DNA of 37,622 nt, taken from positions 174,272 through 211,893 of the forward strand of contig DCZO01000004.1 of NCBI GenBank assembly GCA_002331335.1, read 5' to 3'. Source of the DNA: Nitrospira sp. UBA2082. Its GTDB lineage: Bacteria; Nitrospirota; Nitrospiria; Nitrospirales; Nitrospiraceae. Made by a program: the position numbers and the translations under genes. Below the pieces are notes generated by a model. It was not told where the DNA came from, made no database searches, and was given only the letters and a program-made list of their open reading frames with translations. Shown here one piece after another: positions 14,946 through 21,470 of the stretch; the stretch's first letter is position 1; the number at the start of each line of letters is the position of its first letter.

Positions 14946-15533
14946 ATGATGAAACGATTGGGACGGGAAGACTTGCTGTCCACTCAGGATTATGAACGGC
15001 AACGGGAAGCCTTTCGCTCCCGGATTATCGAGCTGAAGCGGAAGCGGCGGATCTCCGTGGGTCCGTTGATCACCCTGGTATTTGAGAATCGGGAGACATT
15101 GCTCTTTCAGGTTCAAGAGATGATTCGGGTTGAGCGCATCGTTGATCCGGCCAAAGTGCAAGACGAGTTGGATGTGTATAATGAGCTGCTGCCCGGGCCG
15201 GATGAATTGAGCGCGACACTCTTGATCGAGATTACCGAAGAAGCGAAGATGAAAGAGTGGCTTGACCGGTTTATGGGACTCGATCGCGGGCAGACGCTGG
15301 CGATCACGGCGAACGGGGAACAGGCGTTTGCGGAGTTCGAGGGCGGCCACAGCCATGAGACCAAAATCAGCGCCGTCCATTTCGTCCGATTCCGGCCGAC
15401 AACCGCGATGAAAGAGGCCTTTGCCGATCTCCGCAAGCCTGTAACGATCGGCGTAACCCATGGCGGCTATCGGGAGGATGTGCCAGTACCCGGTAGTATG
15501 CGGGAAGAATGGCTCTCCGATTTGAGCGCGTGA
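14946..15533 (+). CDS. DUF3501 family protein
   Basis: This encodes 195 residues. It opens with R-E-D-L-L-S-T-Q-D-Y-E-R-Q-R and has R-I-S-V-G-P-L-I-T-L-V-F-E-N-R-E-T-L and D-E-L-D-V-Y-N-E-L-L-P-G. This is the DUF3501 family, which I know as the third member of rubrerythrin / Fe-S protein / DUF3501 gene sets. Function is unknown; it is soluble and without cysteine motifs. The gene begins 19 bp after the Fe-S gene. A second ATG follows immediately (14949). Its stop codon lies in the loop of a perfect 14-bp hairpin. Confidence 0.9.
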   Translation: MMKRLGREDLLSTQDYERQREAFRSRIIELKRKRRISVGPLITLVFENRETLLFQVQEMIRVERIVDPAKVQDELDVYNELLPGPDELSATLLIEITEEAKMKEWLDRFMGLDRGQTLAITANGEQAFAEFEGGHSHETKISAVHFVRFRPTTAMKEAFADLRKPVTIGVTHGGYREDVPVPGSMREEWLSDLSA

Positions 15534-15547
15534 GCGCTCAAATCGGA
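15516..15547 (+). terminator. perfect 14-bp hairpin around the DUF3501 stop codon
   Basis: TCCGATTTGAGCGC (15516-15529) pairs exactly with GCGCTCAAATCGGA (15534-15547). The loop is GTGA, and its TGA (15531-15533) is the stop codon. No T-run follows, so it is terminator-like but not canonical. It may end transcription weakly, protect the 3' end, or affect translation termination. Confidence 0.6.
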
Positions 15548-15549
15548 CT

Positions 15550-15643
15550 GTCGAATAACGAATGTTGAATGCTTAATGTGAACGCTGACCACAGTCTGAT
15601 GATGCGTTCTGAACCTTGCAACTTGACCCTTGAACCTTGCTCC
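15550..15643. repeat. two 7-base repeat runs D
   Basis: Run one has four units ending AAT (consensus GTTGAAT, 15550-15577). Run two has five units beginning TTG or CTG (consensus TTGAACC, 15609-15643). The second run ends two bases before the ATG of the next gene and occupies the place of its ribosome site. Confidence 0.75.
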
Positions 15644-15645
15644 GT

Positions 15646-16398
15646 ATGGCTTCGGTACTGCTGACCAAACGCATCGAGTTTTCCTCCTCCCACCGGTATC
15701 TCAAGCCAGAGTGGGATGAGGCAGAGAACCGCGCGGTGTTCGGCCTCTGCTACAACCCGCCTGCCCATGGACATAATTATCTACTTGAGGTGACCGTATC
15801 CGGCGAGATCGATCCCAGGACCGGCATGGTCGTCAACCTGTTTGACCTCAAGAGGGTTCTCCTCGACGTCCTGGAGGAATTCGACCACAAGAATCTCAAC
15901 CTGGATATGCCGTATTTCAAGGATCAGATTCCCACCTCGGAGAACTTCGCGCGGCTGCTCTGGGAGAAACTGTCGCTACAACCCGACATCGGCGCCTTGC
16001 ATACCGTCCGTCTCTGCGAGGACGAAGATCTCTACGCCGAAGTGACGGCGGCAAAGGGCCCGGATGTGGCTTCCGTGACGAGACGCTACTCCTTTACGGC
16101 GGTCCAAGACGGTAATCAGGGCCACACCTGGGATCTCTTTGTGACTGTCCATGGCAGGATCGATCCGGTCACCGGCATGGTCACGGATATCGGAGTATTG
16201 GACCGGCTCGTGCACGAGCAGATCGTGAAACCGTTCGATCGGCAGGACCTCAGGCACGTGCTCAGTGCGCCGACCATCAGCGGGGAGTTCCTTACCAAGG
16301 CCATCTGGGCCCGTCTCGCCAATCGCGTCTCAGGCGGCACGCTACGACACATCCGCCTGGAGCAAACCCGCGATCTCTCATTCGACTACGCCGGATAG
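15646..16398 (+). CDS. duplicated 6-pyruvoyl-tetrahydropterin synthase / QueD-like protein
   Basis: This encodes 250 residues and is made of two tunnelling-fold domains. The first has the zinc histidines (His16, His41, His43 in A-H-G-H-N), a cysteine at 35 in the place of the catalytic one, and F-D-H-K-N-L-N, P-T-S-E-N and a closing Glu. The second (from about 127) is recognisably the same fold, G-H-T-W-D-L-F-V-T-V-H-G through P-T-I-S-G-E, but lacks the first zinc His, the Cys, and has F-D-R in place of F-D-H. So only the first half looks able to act, on 7,8-dihydroneopterin triphosphate, as in queuosine or folate-type routes. Single-domain members are about 120-150 residues. The ATG 15646 lacks a Shine-Dalgarno; the 7-base repeat ends right before it. 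Confidence 0.88.
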   Translation: MASVLLTKRIEFSSSHRYLKPEWDEAENRAVFGLCYNPPAHGHNYLLEVTVSGEIDPRTGMVVNLFDLKRVLLDVLEEFDHKNLNLDMPYFKDQIPTSENFARLLWEKLSLQPDIGALHTVRLCEDEDLYAEVTAAKGPDVASVTRRYSFTAVQDGNQGHTWDLFVTVHGRIDPVTGMVTDIGVLDRLVHEQIVKPFDRQDLRHVLSAPTISGEFLTKAIWARLANRVSGGTLRHIRLEQTRDLSFDYAG

Positions 16399-16591
16399 CC
16401 GGCGAACGTTCACCGTTCCGCCAAATTCAGCGAACGGCCTGCATCCATGGGATTGGCTCTGCTTTGCGGTACCGGTCCTCGGACCGGGATGATTGAACAA
16501 ACAACACACGGCGTTCAACAGGAAGTCGGCCATGTGTGCTCTCAAGATCCAAACCCTCACGATTCTTCCATAACACCAAAGCTGGTTTGAA

Positions 16592-16620
16592 TTGACAGCT
16601 CTATGTTGGCCCGTAAGAAT
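16592..16620 (+). promoter_or_regulatory. candidate promoter for a possibly leaderless lipoprotein gene
   Basis: A perfect TTGACA (16592-16597) is followed 17 bases later by AAGAAT (16615-16620; or TAAGAA one base earlier). The ATG at 16626 would be at or near the transcription start, and there is no Shine-Dalgarno. Confidence 0.4.
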
Positions 16621-16625
16621 CAGTC

Positions 16626-17096
16626 ATGCTTCGATTCTTGTATGCCCTCATAATCGCCGGGCTGGTAGTGGCCTGCGGAGACCGTGAGCATTCAGCTGCC
16701 GTGACATTGCCTGATTCGCCCATCACGCTACGCGTTGTATTGAGCCCCTCGCACCCTTATCTTGCGGAGTATGACCGCTGGTTAATTCTGGAACAGGATA
16801 GTCATGTTCAAAGCAAGACCGAGCTCTTTCCCGATACTGGAGGGTATGCATTGGTCAATGTGTACCGAGTCGATTCAGAAGTGTTACTCCTAACCGAGGG
16901 CGATCATGACTACCACGTTGATCTACGTAGCAGTCGATTGACGACAACGCCCAAGGTTCGAGGGAAAAGCGGGTCTCAAGTGCGCGGAGAGTTTCTAGGC
17001 GCCTTCGATTTCGATACCTATCACATCTGGAGGTTCGTTCCGGCAAGTGTGCGCCCAGAACAGACGATTGGCCTGGTCAATCTGAATAGGCGATAG
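16626..17096 (+). CDS. putative lipoprotein of unknown function
   Basis: This encodes 156 residues. A short signal peptide (L-R-F-L-Y-A-L-I-I-A-G) ends in the lipobox L-V-V-A-C at residue 17, so the mature protein is probably lipid-anchored. The rest is a small beta-rich domain that I do not recognise. The codon use and base content look less GC-rich than the neighbours, a hint of acquisition. It precedes the next gene by 13 bp. Confidence 0.7.
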   Translation: MLRFLYALIIAGLVVACGDREHSAAVTLPDSPITLRVVLSPSHPYLAEYDRWLILEQDSHVQSKTELFPDTGGYALVNVYRVDSEVLLLTEGDHDYHVDLRSSRLTTTPKVRGKSGSQVRGEFLGAFDFDTYHIWRFVPASVRPEQTIGLVNLNRR

Positions 17097-17109
17097 ATGG
17101 AGGTGTAGT

Positions 17110-17535
17110 GTGGTTGGAATCGTCGGCAAGGCTGTCGTCGTATTATTGGCGATACTGGGCGTCTTTGTTCTAAGCCTGTGGGTCATGACGTGGTTCCAAA
17201 TTATAGGGGCCTGCCAAGAACAGGTGCTGGCTCGTGCTATTTCGCCAAGTGGAGGCTTGGCTGCCGAACACTACCGGAAGCGCTGTGAAAATGATCGCCC
17301 CGATGAATACTTCTTCAAAGTTGGGACACCATGGTCTGGAAGCGGGGCATCATATACGGAAGTGGCACTTCGTGCCGATGCAGTTCGACAGGCGAATGAT
17401 GTGTTGACCATGAAGCCTTTACGGATCTGGTGGACTTCCGATAACACACTTCACATTGAGACACCGCCACATGATTCCGTTAAAGTTCCTTCTGAGCTTG
17501 GCGGCGTACGTATCATCGTGCAGCCATATCAATAA
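17110..17535 (+). CDS. membrane-anchored or exported protein of unknown function
   Basis: This encodes 141 residues from a GTG at 17110, with GGAGG six bases upstream. The N-terminus holds one hydrophobic segment (about residues 6-31, V-V-V-L-L-A-I-L-G through W-V-M-T-W-F), probably an anchor facing the periplasm. The remainder is soluble and contains two cysteines. I do not recognise a family. It is probably co-transcribed with the lipoprotein before it. Confidence 0.7.
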   Translation: MVGIVGKAVVVLLAILGVFVLSLWVMTWFQIIGACQEQVLARAISPSGGLAAEHYRKRCENDRPDEYFFKVGTPWSGSGASYTEVALRADAVRQANDVLTMKPLRIWWTSDNTLHIETPPHDSVKVPSELGGVRIIVQPYQ

Positions 17536-17667
17536 GAAGCGCAGGATGGGTCGGCTCACATTCAAGGCAGAATGCTCGTGTTCGGGAATGCCAGGGGCAG
17601 TGATGAGCAACAGGTCACTACGGACACCTCAACTATGGGTAAAATTCTTGTAGCCTGACGGTCGATC

Positions 17668-18495
17668 GTGATGCCGCAGACCGCCCCTCGTATCTATTGC
17701 ATTCCAGCGACACAGGCCCCCGTTGTAGCGGTATTTCGTCGCGGCCCGAGTAATTGGGCGCATGTCGGGCGATGGGATCTTGCTGCAGGGCGATACGAAC
17801 CCGGGGCCTGGCTCAGCGGCCGCATCTTTCCACGGCGATCTGATCTGTCGCCAGACGGACGGTATCTCTGCTACTTCGCGCATAAACCTAGCGCAACGTG
17901 GGAACATGGCGAGGCCTATGTCGCCCTATCGAAACTACCATGGCTGACCGCACTCCATGCATTCGGCACATGCGGGACATGGACACGCGGGTACTACTTC
18001 ACCGAAGACGGTAGCCGGGACAACTTGCCAACGGAGACGCTTCCGATTCCCTATGGGTTGCGCTCCATCCCCGTGGTTCAATTCGCCAACGAACGGCGGC
18101 AAGGGTGGATCGAAGCCAATGATTCCCCGGCTCGTGACCCCGGAGATGCCTGGGACGAGCGTCGCAACGCTCGTATGCGAAAACCGCAGCCACATGGCGC
18201 ACGAGTGCTCTGTGTGGAAAGCGTGGGGTGGGCTGGAGGTGAGTTTGGTATTGATCAGGCCGTCGATGGTCTCAATGTCCGATACTCTCTGGAGTCCAAT
18301 GGCGATCTCGAACTCTTGGACGATCTTCAATGGGCTGATTGGAGTCGAGAAGGACAGCTGCTCGTGGCGACCAGATCAGGCCTGTTGCAAATCAGAAGTC
18401 TTGAGGGCGCCAGTCCCAGAATTCTCTTTGAAGCAGATCTGTCAAACCTCGAACCCAACCCAATCCCGGCGCCAGCTTGGGCTAGGAGTTGGTAG
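17668..18495 (+). CDS. protein of unknown function (beta-rich, repeat-like)
   Basis: This encodes 275 residues. It contains W-D-L-A-A-G-x-Y-E-P-G-A-W and L-S-P-D-G-R-Y-L-C-Y-F, then L-Q-W-A-D-W-S-R-E-G-Q-L-L-V-A-T. The 'S-P-D-G' and 'W-S-x-x-G-x-L-L' turns recall beta-propeller (WD40/PD40-like) blades, so a small propeller is possible. There is no signal peptide. The start is uncertain: GTG at 17668 is followed by an ATG and neither has a clear ribosome site. It is separated from the previous gene by 132 bp of unassigned sequence and converges on the next gene. Confidence 0.65.
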   Translation: MMPQTAPRIYCIPATQAPVVAVFRRGPSNWAHVGRWDLAAGRYEPGAWLSGRIFPRRSDLSPDGRYLCYFAHKPSATWEHGEAYVALSKLPWLTALHAFGTCGTWTRGYYFTEDGSRDNLPTETLPIPYGLRSIPVVQFANERRQGWIEANDSPARDPGDAWDERRNARMRKPQPHGARVLCVESVGWAGGEFGIDQAVDGLNVRYSLESNGDLELLDDLQWADWSREGQLLVATRSGLLQIRSLEGASPRILFEADLSNLEPNPIPAPAWARSW

Positions 18496-18520
18496 CCCAA
18501 TCTCAAGATCCAGCCTATGG

Positions 18521-18943
18521 CTATTTCCTGTCCCCGGTCTTGAGCGGGGTAAAGCGGGCGGCGTAGGCGTCCTGGTCCGGTAGTTTGAGGAAGACCATGA
18601 TCCCGGTGTTGGGGTTGATGGTAAAGGTACCGGTTCCCTTCAGTGTGTTATTGCCGGAGGGTTCCAGCTCCACCTGAAGTTTGGCCTTTTCATATCCTTG
18701 TTGGATAGTGGCTTTTGCTTTTGCTCCATCACTGGAGATGGCCTTGTCGGCATGATCTGCCACATACAGGATCAACTCTCCGTCCTTGGCAACCAGTTCC
18801 AGATGGTACGGTCCTGCGGCCAGCGATTGCCCGCCATGAAGTGGCTTCACGGGCTCAGCGTGTTTTGGTGAGTGGGCGCCGACCGGTACTGCCAGGAGCA
18901 GCGTCCCGCACAGGGCCACTTGGCCCAGAAGCTGTTTCATCAT
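18521..18943 (-). CDS. exported HGG-motif protein (paralogue 2)
   Basis: This encodes 140 residues from ATG 18943, with GGAG a few bases upstream. A signal peptide ends V-P-V-G-A-H-S. The body has P-L-H-G-G-Q-S-L, then G-P-Y-H-L-E-L-V-A-K-D-G and L-Y-V-A-D-H-A-D, and closes with M-V-F-L-K-L-P-D-Q-D-A-Y-A-A-R-F. It is clearly related along its full length to the next gene upstream. The 'PHGG...G.HhELV..DG.l..Yv.D' pattern occurs in exported proteins linked to metal efflux, so a periplasmic metal-binding role is a guess. It lies 53 bp after its paralogue. Confidence 0.8.
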   Translation of the reverse strand: MMKQLLGQVALCGTLLLAVPVGAHSPKHAEPVKPLHGGQSLAAGPYHLELVAKDGELILYVADHADKAISSDGAKAKATIQQGYEKAKLQVELEPSGNNTLKGTGTFTINPNTGIMVFLKLPDQDAYAARFTPLKTGDRK

Positions 18944-18996
18944 TCGGTCTCCAGATAATCCGGCGACATCGTTCTGAATGAGACGGGTACAGGCCG

Positions 18997-19485
18997 TCAA
19001 TGTTTCGGCGGATGATGGTGATGATGATGCTCGTCACCGCCGGATTTGGGTGCCCCTTCCTGTGGCTTCTCACTAGGGTCGGGCTTAGGCTTTAGCGGTG
19101 TGAAGCGGGCGGCGTAGCCGTCCTGATTCGGCAGTTTCATGAAAACGATGACCACCGTGCTCGGCGTCAACGCAAACGCTCCGGATCCCTTGAGCACATT
19201 GTCTCCCACCGGATGCAAATGTACTTGCGTCTTGGTTGCTCCCGTCTCTACAGTGGCTTTCGCCAATCCGCCTTCCACGCCGATCTTATTGTCCGCATGA
19301 TCCGTCACATAGACGGTGAGTTGCCCGTCCTGGGCCACGAGCTCCATATGAAACGGCCCTGTCATGCGGAGTTGCCCGCCGTGCGGAGCCTGGACCGCTT
19401 CAAAATATTCATCCGTATGGGCCCAAGCCGACAATGCAAGGGCCGATAGCCCGAAGACAATGGCACCGGTCATCGCTATGCGCAT
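18997..19485 (-). CDS. exported HGG-motif protein with His-rich tail (paralogue 1)
   Basis: This encodes 162 residues. The ATG at 19485 has AAGGAG seven bases upstream; the longer frame start at 19518 would disrupt the signal peptide. The signal ends A-L-S-A-W-A-H. The body matches the downstream paralogue: A-P-H-G-G-Q-L, G-P-F-H-M-E-L-V-A-Q-D-G, V-Y-V-T-D-H-A-D and V-F-M-K-L-P-N-Q-D-G-Y-A-A-R-F. It ends with a natural histidine run, D-E-H-H-H-H-H-H-P-P-K-H, which should bind divalent metals such as nickel, zinc or copper. A periplasmic metal buffer or chaperone is plausible. It follows the thioredoxin-like gene on the same strand by 108 bp. Confidence 0.82.
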   Translation of the reverse strand: MRIAMTGAIVFGLSALALSAWAHTDEYFEAVQAPHGGQLRMTGPFHMELVAQDGQLTVYVTDHADNKIGVEGGLAKATVETGATKTQVHLHPVGDNVLKGSGAFALTPSTVVIVFMKLPNQDGYAARFTPLKPKPDPSEKPQEGAPKSGGDEHHHHHHPPKH

Positions 19486-19593
19486 GCGAACGCTCCTTTG
19501 TTCACTTTTCTTCAGCACCTTAACATAGACAGGTGCGGGATGGCAGGATGTGCAGGCTAGATTCCGAGCTCATGCGTGAGGAGATCGGCGAAA

Positions 19594-19923
19594 TTACTTT
19601 AACAAATAGTCTGAAATCAGCGCGGCAAGTTCAGCGGGCTCGACGACCCCTTCACGGATGAGGAGCAGCTTGCCATTGGCAAAAAAATGGGTGGTGGGAT
19701 AAGTCTCGAACGTATGGGTCTTCTTGATCTCGCGGCAGCGGCCGGGCACATGCATCTTGGCCTTCCCGACCTTGATGTCCGGGAATTTCGCGGCAGTGGC
19801 TTCGAGGATAGGATCGTAGGCGTTACAGGGCTCACAGGTCGCCAAGCCATAGGCGACGACCGCACCGGCGCAGTCGGTGAATTCCTTGTAGTTGGCGTCG
19901 CTGACGTCGTGAATGATGCTCAT
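19594..19923 (-). CDS. thioredoxin-like protein
   Basis: This encodes 109 residues from ATG 19923. The frame continues upstream to 19989 but that part is the 7-base repeat block, so it is excluded. The fold is thioredoxin-like: V-V-A-Y-G-L-A-T-C-E-P-C-N at the active site, then K-V-G-K-A-K and the cis-proline region T-Y-P-T-T-H-F-F-A-N-G-K. The active motif is C-E-P-C rather than C-G-P-C. No signal peptide is present, so it is cytoplasmic. It sits directly after the peroxiredoxin gene and could be its reductant, which is inference. Confidence 0.88.
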   Translation of the reverse strand: MSIIHDVSDANYKEFTDCAGAVVAYGLATCEPCNAYDPILEATAAKFPDIKVGKAKMHVPGRCREIKKTHTFETYPTTHFFANGKLLLIREGVVEPAELAALISDYLLK

Positions 19924-19932
19924 ACGGAAGTG

Positions 19933-19999
19933 TTGAGTACTGAGTGCTAAGTGCTGAGTTTGAGAGGGGCAAACCTTCCAGCTCAGCACTCAGCTCTCA
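19933..19999. repeat. inverted 7-base repeat hairpin E
   Basis: The left arm is four units of the form CTGAGTG (19933-19960). The right arm is three units of the form GCACTCA (19979-19999). AGTGCTGAG (19950-19958) pairs exactly with CTCAGCACT (19982-19990), giving a 9-bp stem. It lies between the peroxiredoxin and thioredoxin-like genes and could attenuate or stabilise that transcript. Confidence 0.75.
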
Positions 20000-20006
20000 G
20001 TACGTT

Positions 20007-20477
20007 CTAACTGAGTTTCGAGAGGGCCGCGAGGATGTCCTTGTCCTCCCGGGCCGTCTTGATTTCCTGCACCTTGACGTAGGCGACCTTGCCGTTTTTG
20101 TCGACGATCACCGTCGCCCGCTTCGAGCAGTTCAGTGGCTCAAAGTACAAGCCGTACGCTTTCGCGGTCGTCCGGTGCACGTCGGATAACAGGCGATGCT
20201 TCAGATCGAGCGAATCGGCCCAGGCCTTGTGGGAAAAAAAGCTGTCGCAGCTGACGCCGAACAACTCGGCATTCGCGCCCTGGAACTTGGGGAAGTCATC
20301 GGTCAAACACTTGTTTTCACCCTGACAGACCGGGCTCCAGTCCAGCGGATAGAAGCAGAGCACGACGTTTTTCTTGCCGCGATAATCGCTCAGCTTCACA
20401 TCCTTCTGATCCTGGTCCTTCAAGTTGAAATCCGGTGCCGTATCGCCGACCTTGATTTCTGGTGCTACATCGCTCAT
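20007..20477 (-). CDS. peroxiredoxin (AhpC/TSA family)
   Basis: This encodes 156 residues. Start ATG 20477 follows AAAGGAGGACCGGAA; the longer frame to 20549 lies in the leader. The active site reads F-Y-P-L-D-W-S-P-V-C, placing the peroxidatic cysteine at 51 with a Ser in the usual Thr position. Two more cysteines follow, Cys57 (a possible resolving Cys in the same helix) and Cys77 in G-V-S-C-D-S. It reduces peroxides with help from a thiol reductant, perhaps the thioredoxin-like neighbour. The AhpE / 1-Cys versus PrxQ-type choice is unsettled, since the Cys51-Cys57 spacing fits neither exactly. Confidence 0.9.
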   Translation of the reverse strand: MSDVAPEIKVGDTAPDFNLKDQDQKDVKLSDYRGKKNVVLCFYPLDWSPVCQGENKCLTDDFPKFQGANAELFGVSCDSFFSHKAWADSLDLKHRLLSDVHRTTAKAYGLYFEPLNCSKRATVIVDKNGKVAYVKVQEIKTAREDKDILAALSKLS

Positions 20478-20520
20478 TTCCGGTCCTCCTTTGCAAACGT
20501 CTTTAGATGTTGTCTTGTCC

Positions 20521-20547
20521 GAGGTTCTTCGTTTGAGAAGAAACCTC
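20521..20547 (-). promoter_or_regulatory. hairpin in the peroxiredoxin leader
   Basis: On the plus strand GAGGTT, CTTC, a short loop, GAAG and AACCTC pair in order (20521-20547). On the minus strand this is near the 5' end of the predicted transcript, between the predicted start (about 20556) and the ribosome site. It may stabilise or regulate the message. Confidence 0.35.
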
Positions 20548-20563
20548 ACCTGTAAGGAGAAAT

Positions 20564-20593
20564 TTTGTACCTTGTGCTTGGAAGGCTTGTCAA
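20564..20593 (-). promoter_or_regulatory. candidate promoter of the peroxiredoxin operon
   Basis: Read on the minus strand, TTGACA (20593-20588) and TACAAA (20569-20564) are 18 bases apart. The -35 is perfect and the -10 matches four of six. Confidence 0.5.
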
Positions 20594-20663
20594 CAGGCCG
20601 GAAGGCCTAGTGTAGGAGAAACCGACTCCGGAGGGTCGGCAGCCGGCAGTGCGGTGTGGTTGC

Positions 20664-21416
20664 TTACCCGGTCTGAAGTTCGCGGAATCCCAGCATGCGC
20701 CCGGTGGGAGCTGCCGTTCGGTAATTGGCAATACGGACGGTACGACCGAGCATGGGGAGAAGGACGTCCGTCCCGACCTTGAGTGGCTGCCCGAGGCGGA
20801 GCAGCTCGTGAGCCGATTCCCTGAGGAGTTCGTTGGCCGTCTTTTCAGGCAGGCCCTTAGCTTGAAACAGCTCGAGCTCATCCAGCCCAAACTTACTCAG
20901 GCCCAGTGAATAGGACCAGACCTGATCGGGTGTTGACGTGTCGTCGTGGCTGATCGTCAAATGGTCATCCAAGAGAAATCCAGTAAGCGGGTGGTTCTGC
21001 CAATCCGACGGATTGACGTAGGCGCGGGTGGTGACATCGTAGGCGGTGCCTTGGGTCAACAGAGTGAGGCCGCGCGCCAGACGGGCGGCAAAGAGCACCT
21101 GGTCCGGCATCTCCCGTGGAGGCGACACCGACGGGGCGATAGCGCCCATCAGCTCATGCTCCCAGGACAGTTGCTTCATGATCTCGCCCGCGTGGCTCGC
21201 CGGCAGGGGCATGACGACATGCGCCGACCAGGGGCCATGGGTTGCTTGCCAGGACTCGGGAGACCCCTCTTCGTGACGAATCGTCAGCGGACCGCCGTAT
21301 TCGCGTTCGTACCAGCTTGTCAGTTCATCAGTGGACGGAGCCGTTCCTCGGTAGCCGATGAAATACAGAGGCGGGCGTTTGGCGGACGGCTTGGGGGTCT
21401 TCTTACGAATTCTCAT
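20664..21416 (-). CDS. protein of unknown function (possible DUF4261-like)
   Basis: This encodes 250 residues. The N-terminus is very basic (R-I-R-K-K-T-P-K-P). The middle has V-W-S-Y-S-L-G-L-S-K-F-G-L-D-E-L-E-L-F, a stretch that recalls the DUF4261 family, from memory only. It has no signal or membrane segment. It is on the same strand as typA, which ends 54 bp upstream. Function unknown. Confidence 0.72.
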   Translation of the reverse strand: MRIRKKTPKPSAKRPPLYFIGYRGTAPSTDELTSWYEREYGGPLTIRHEEGSPESWQATHGPWSAHVVMPLPASHAGEIMKQLSWEHELMGAIAPSVSPPREMPDQVLFAARLARGLTLLTQGTAYDVTTRAYVNPSDWQNHPLTGFLLDDHLTISHDDTSTPDQVWSYSLGLSKFGLDELELFQAKGLPEKTANELLRESAHELLRLGQPLKVGTDVLLPMLGRTVRIANYRTAAPTGRMLGFRELQTG

Positions 21417-21424
21417 AGGAGAGT

Positions 21425-21459
21425 CCGAATCTCGTTCCTCGTGAATCGTATCGTGTACG
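21425..21459. repeat. 7-base repeat block H
   Basis: Five adjoining 7-base units; the middle three have consensus TCGT(G/A/T)(A/T/C)(A/C) and the outer two are more degenerate. It fills most of the 54-bp gap between typA and the gene of unknown function, and its unit matches that of the block at 26176-26210. Confidence 0.6.
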
Positions 21460-21470
21460 CGAACAACCCA

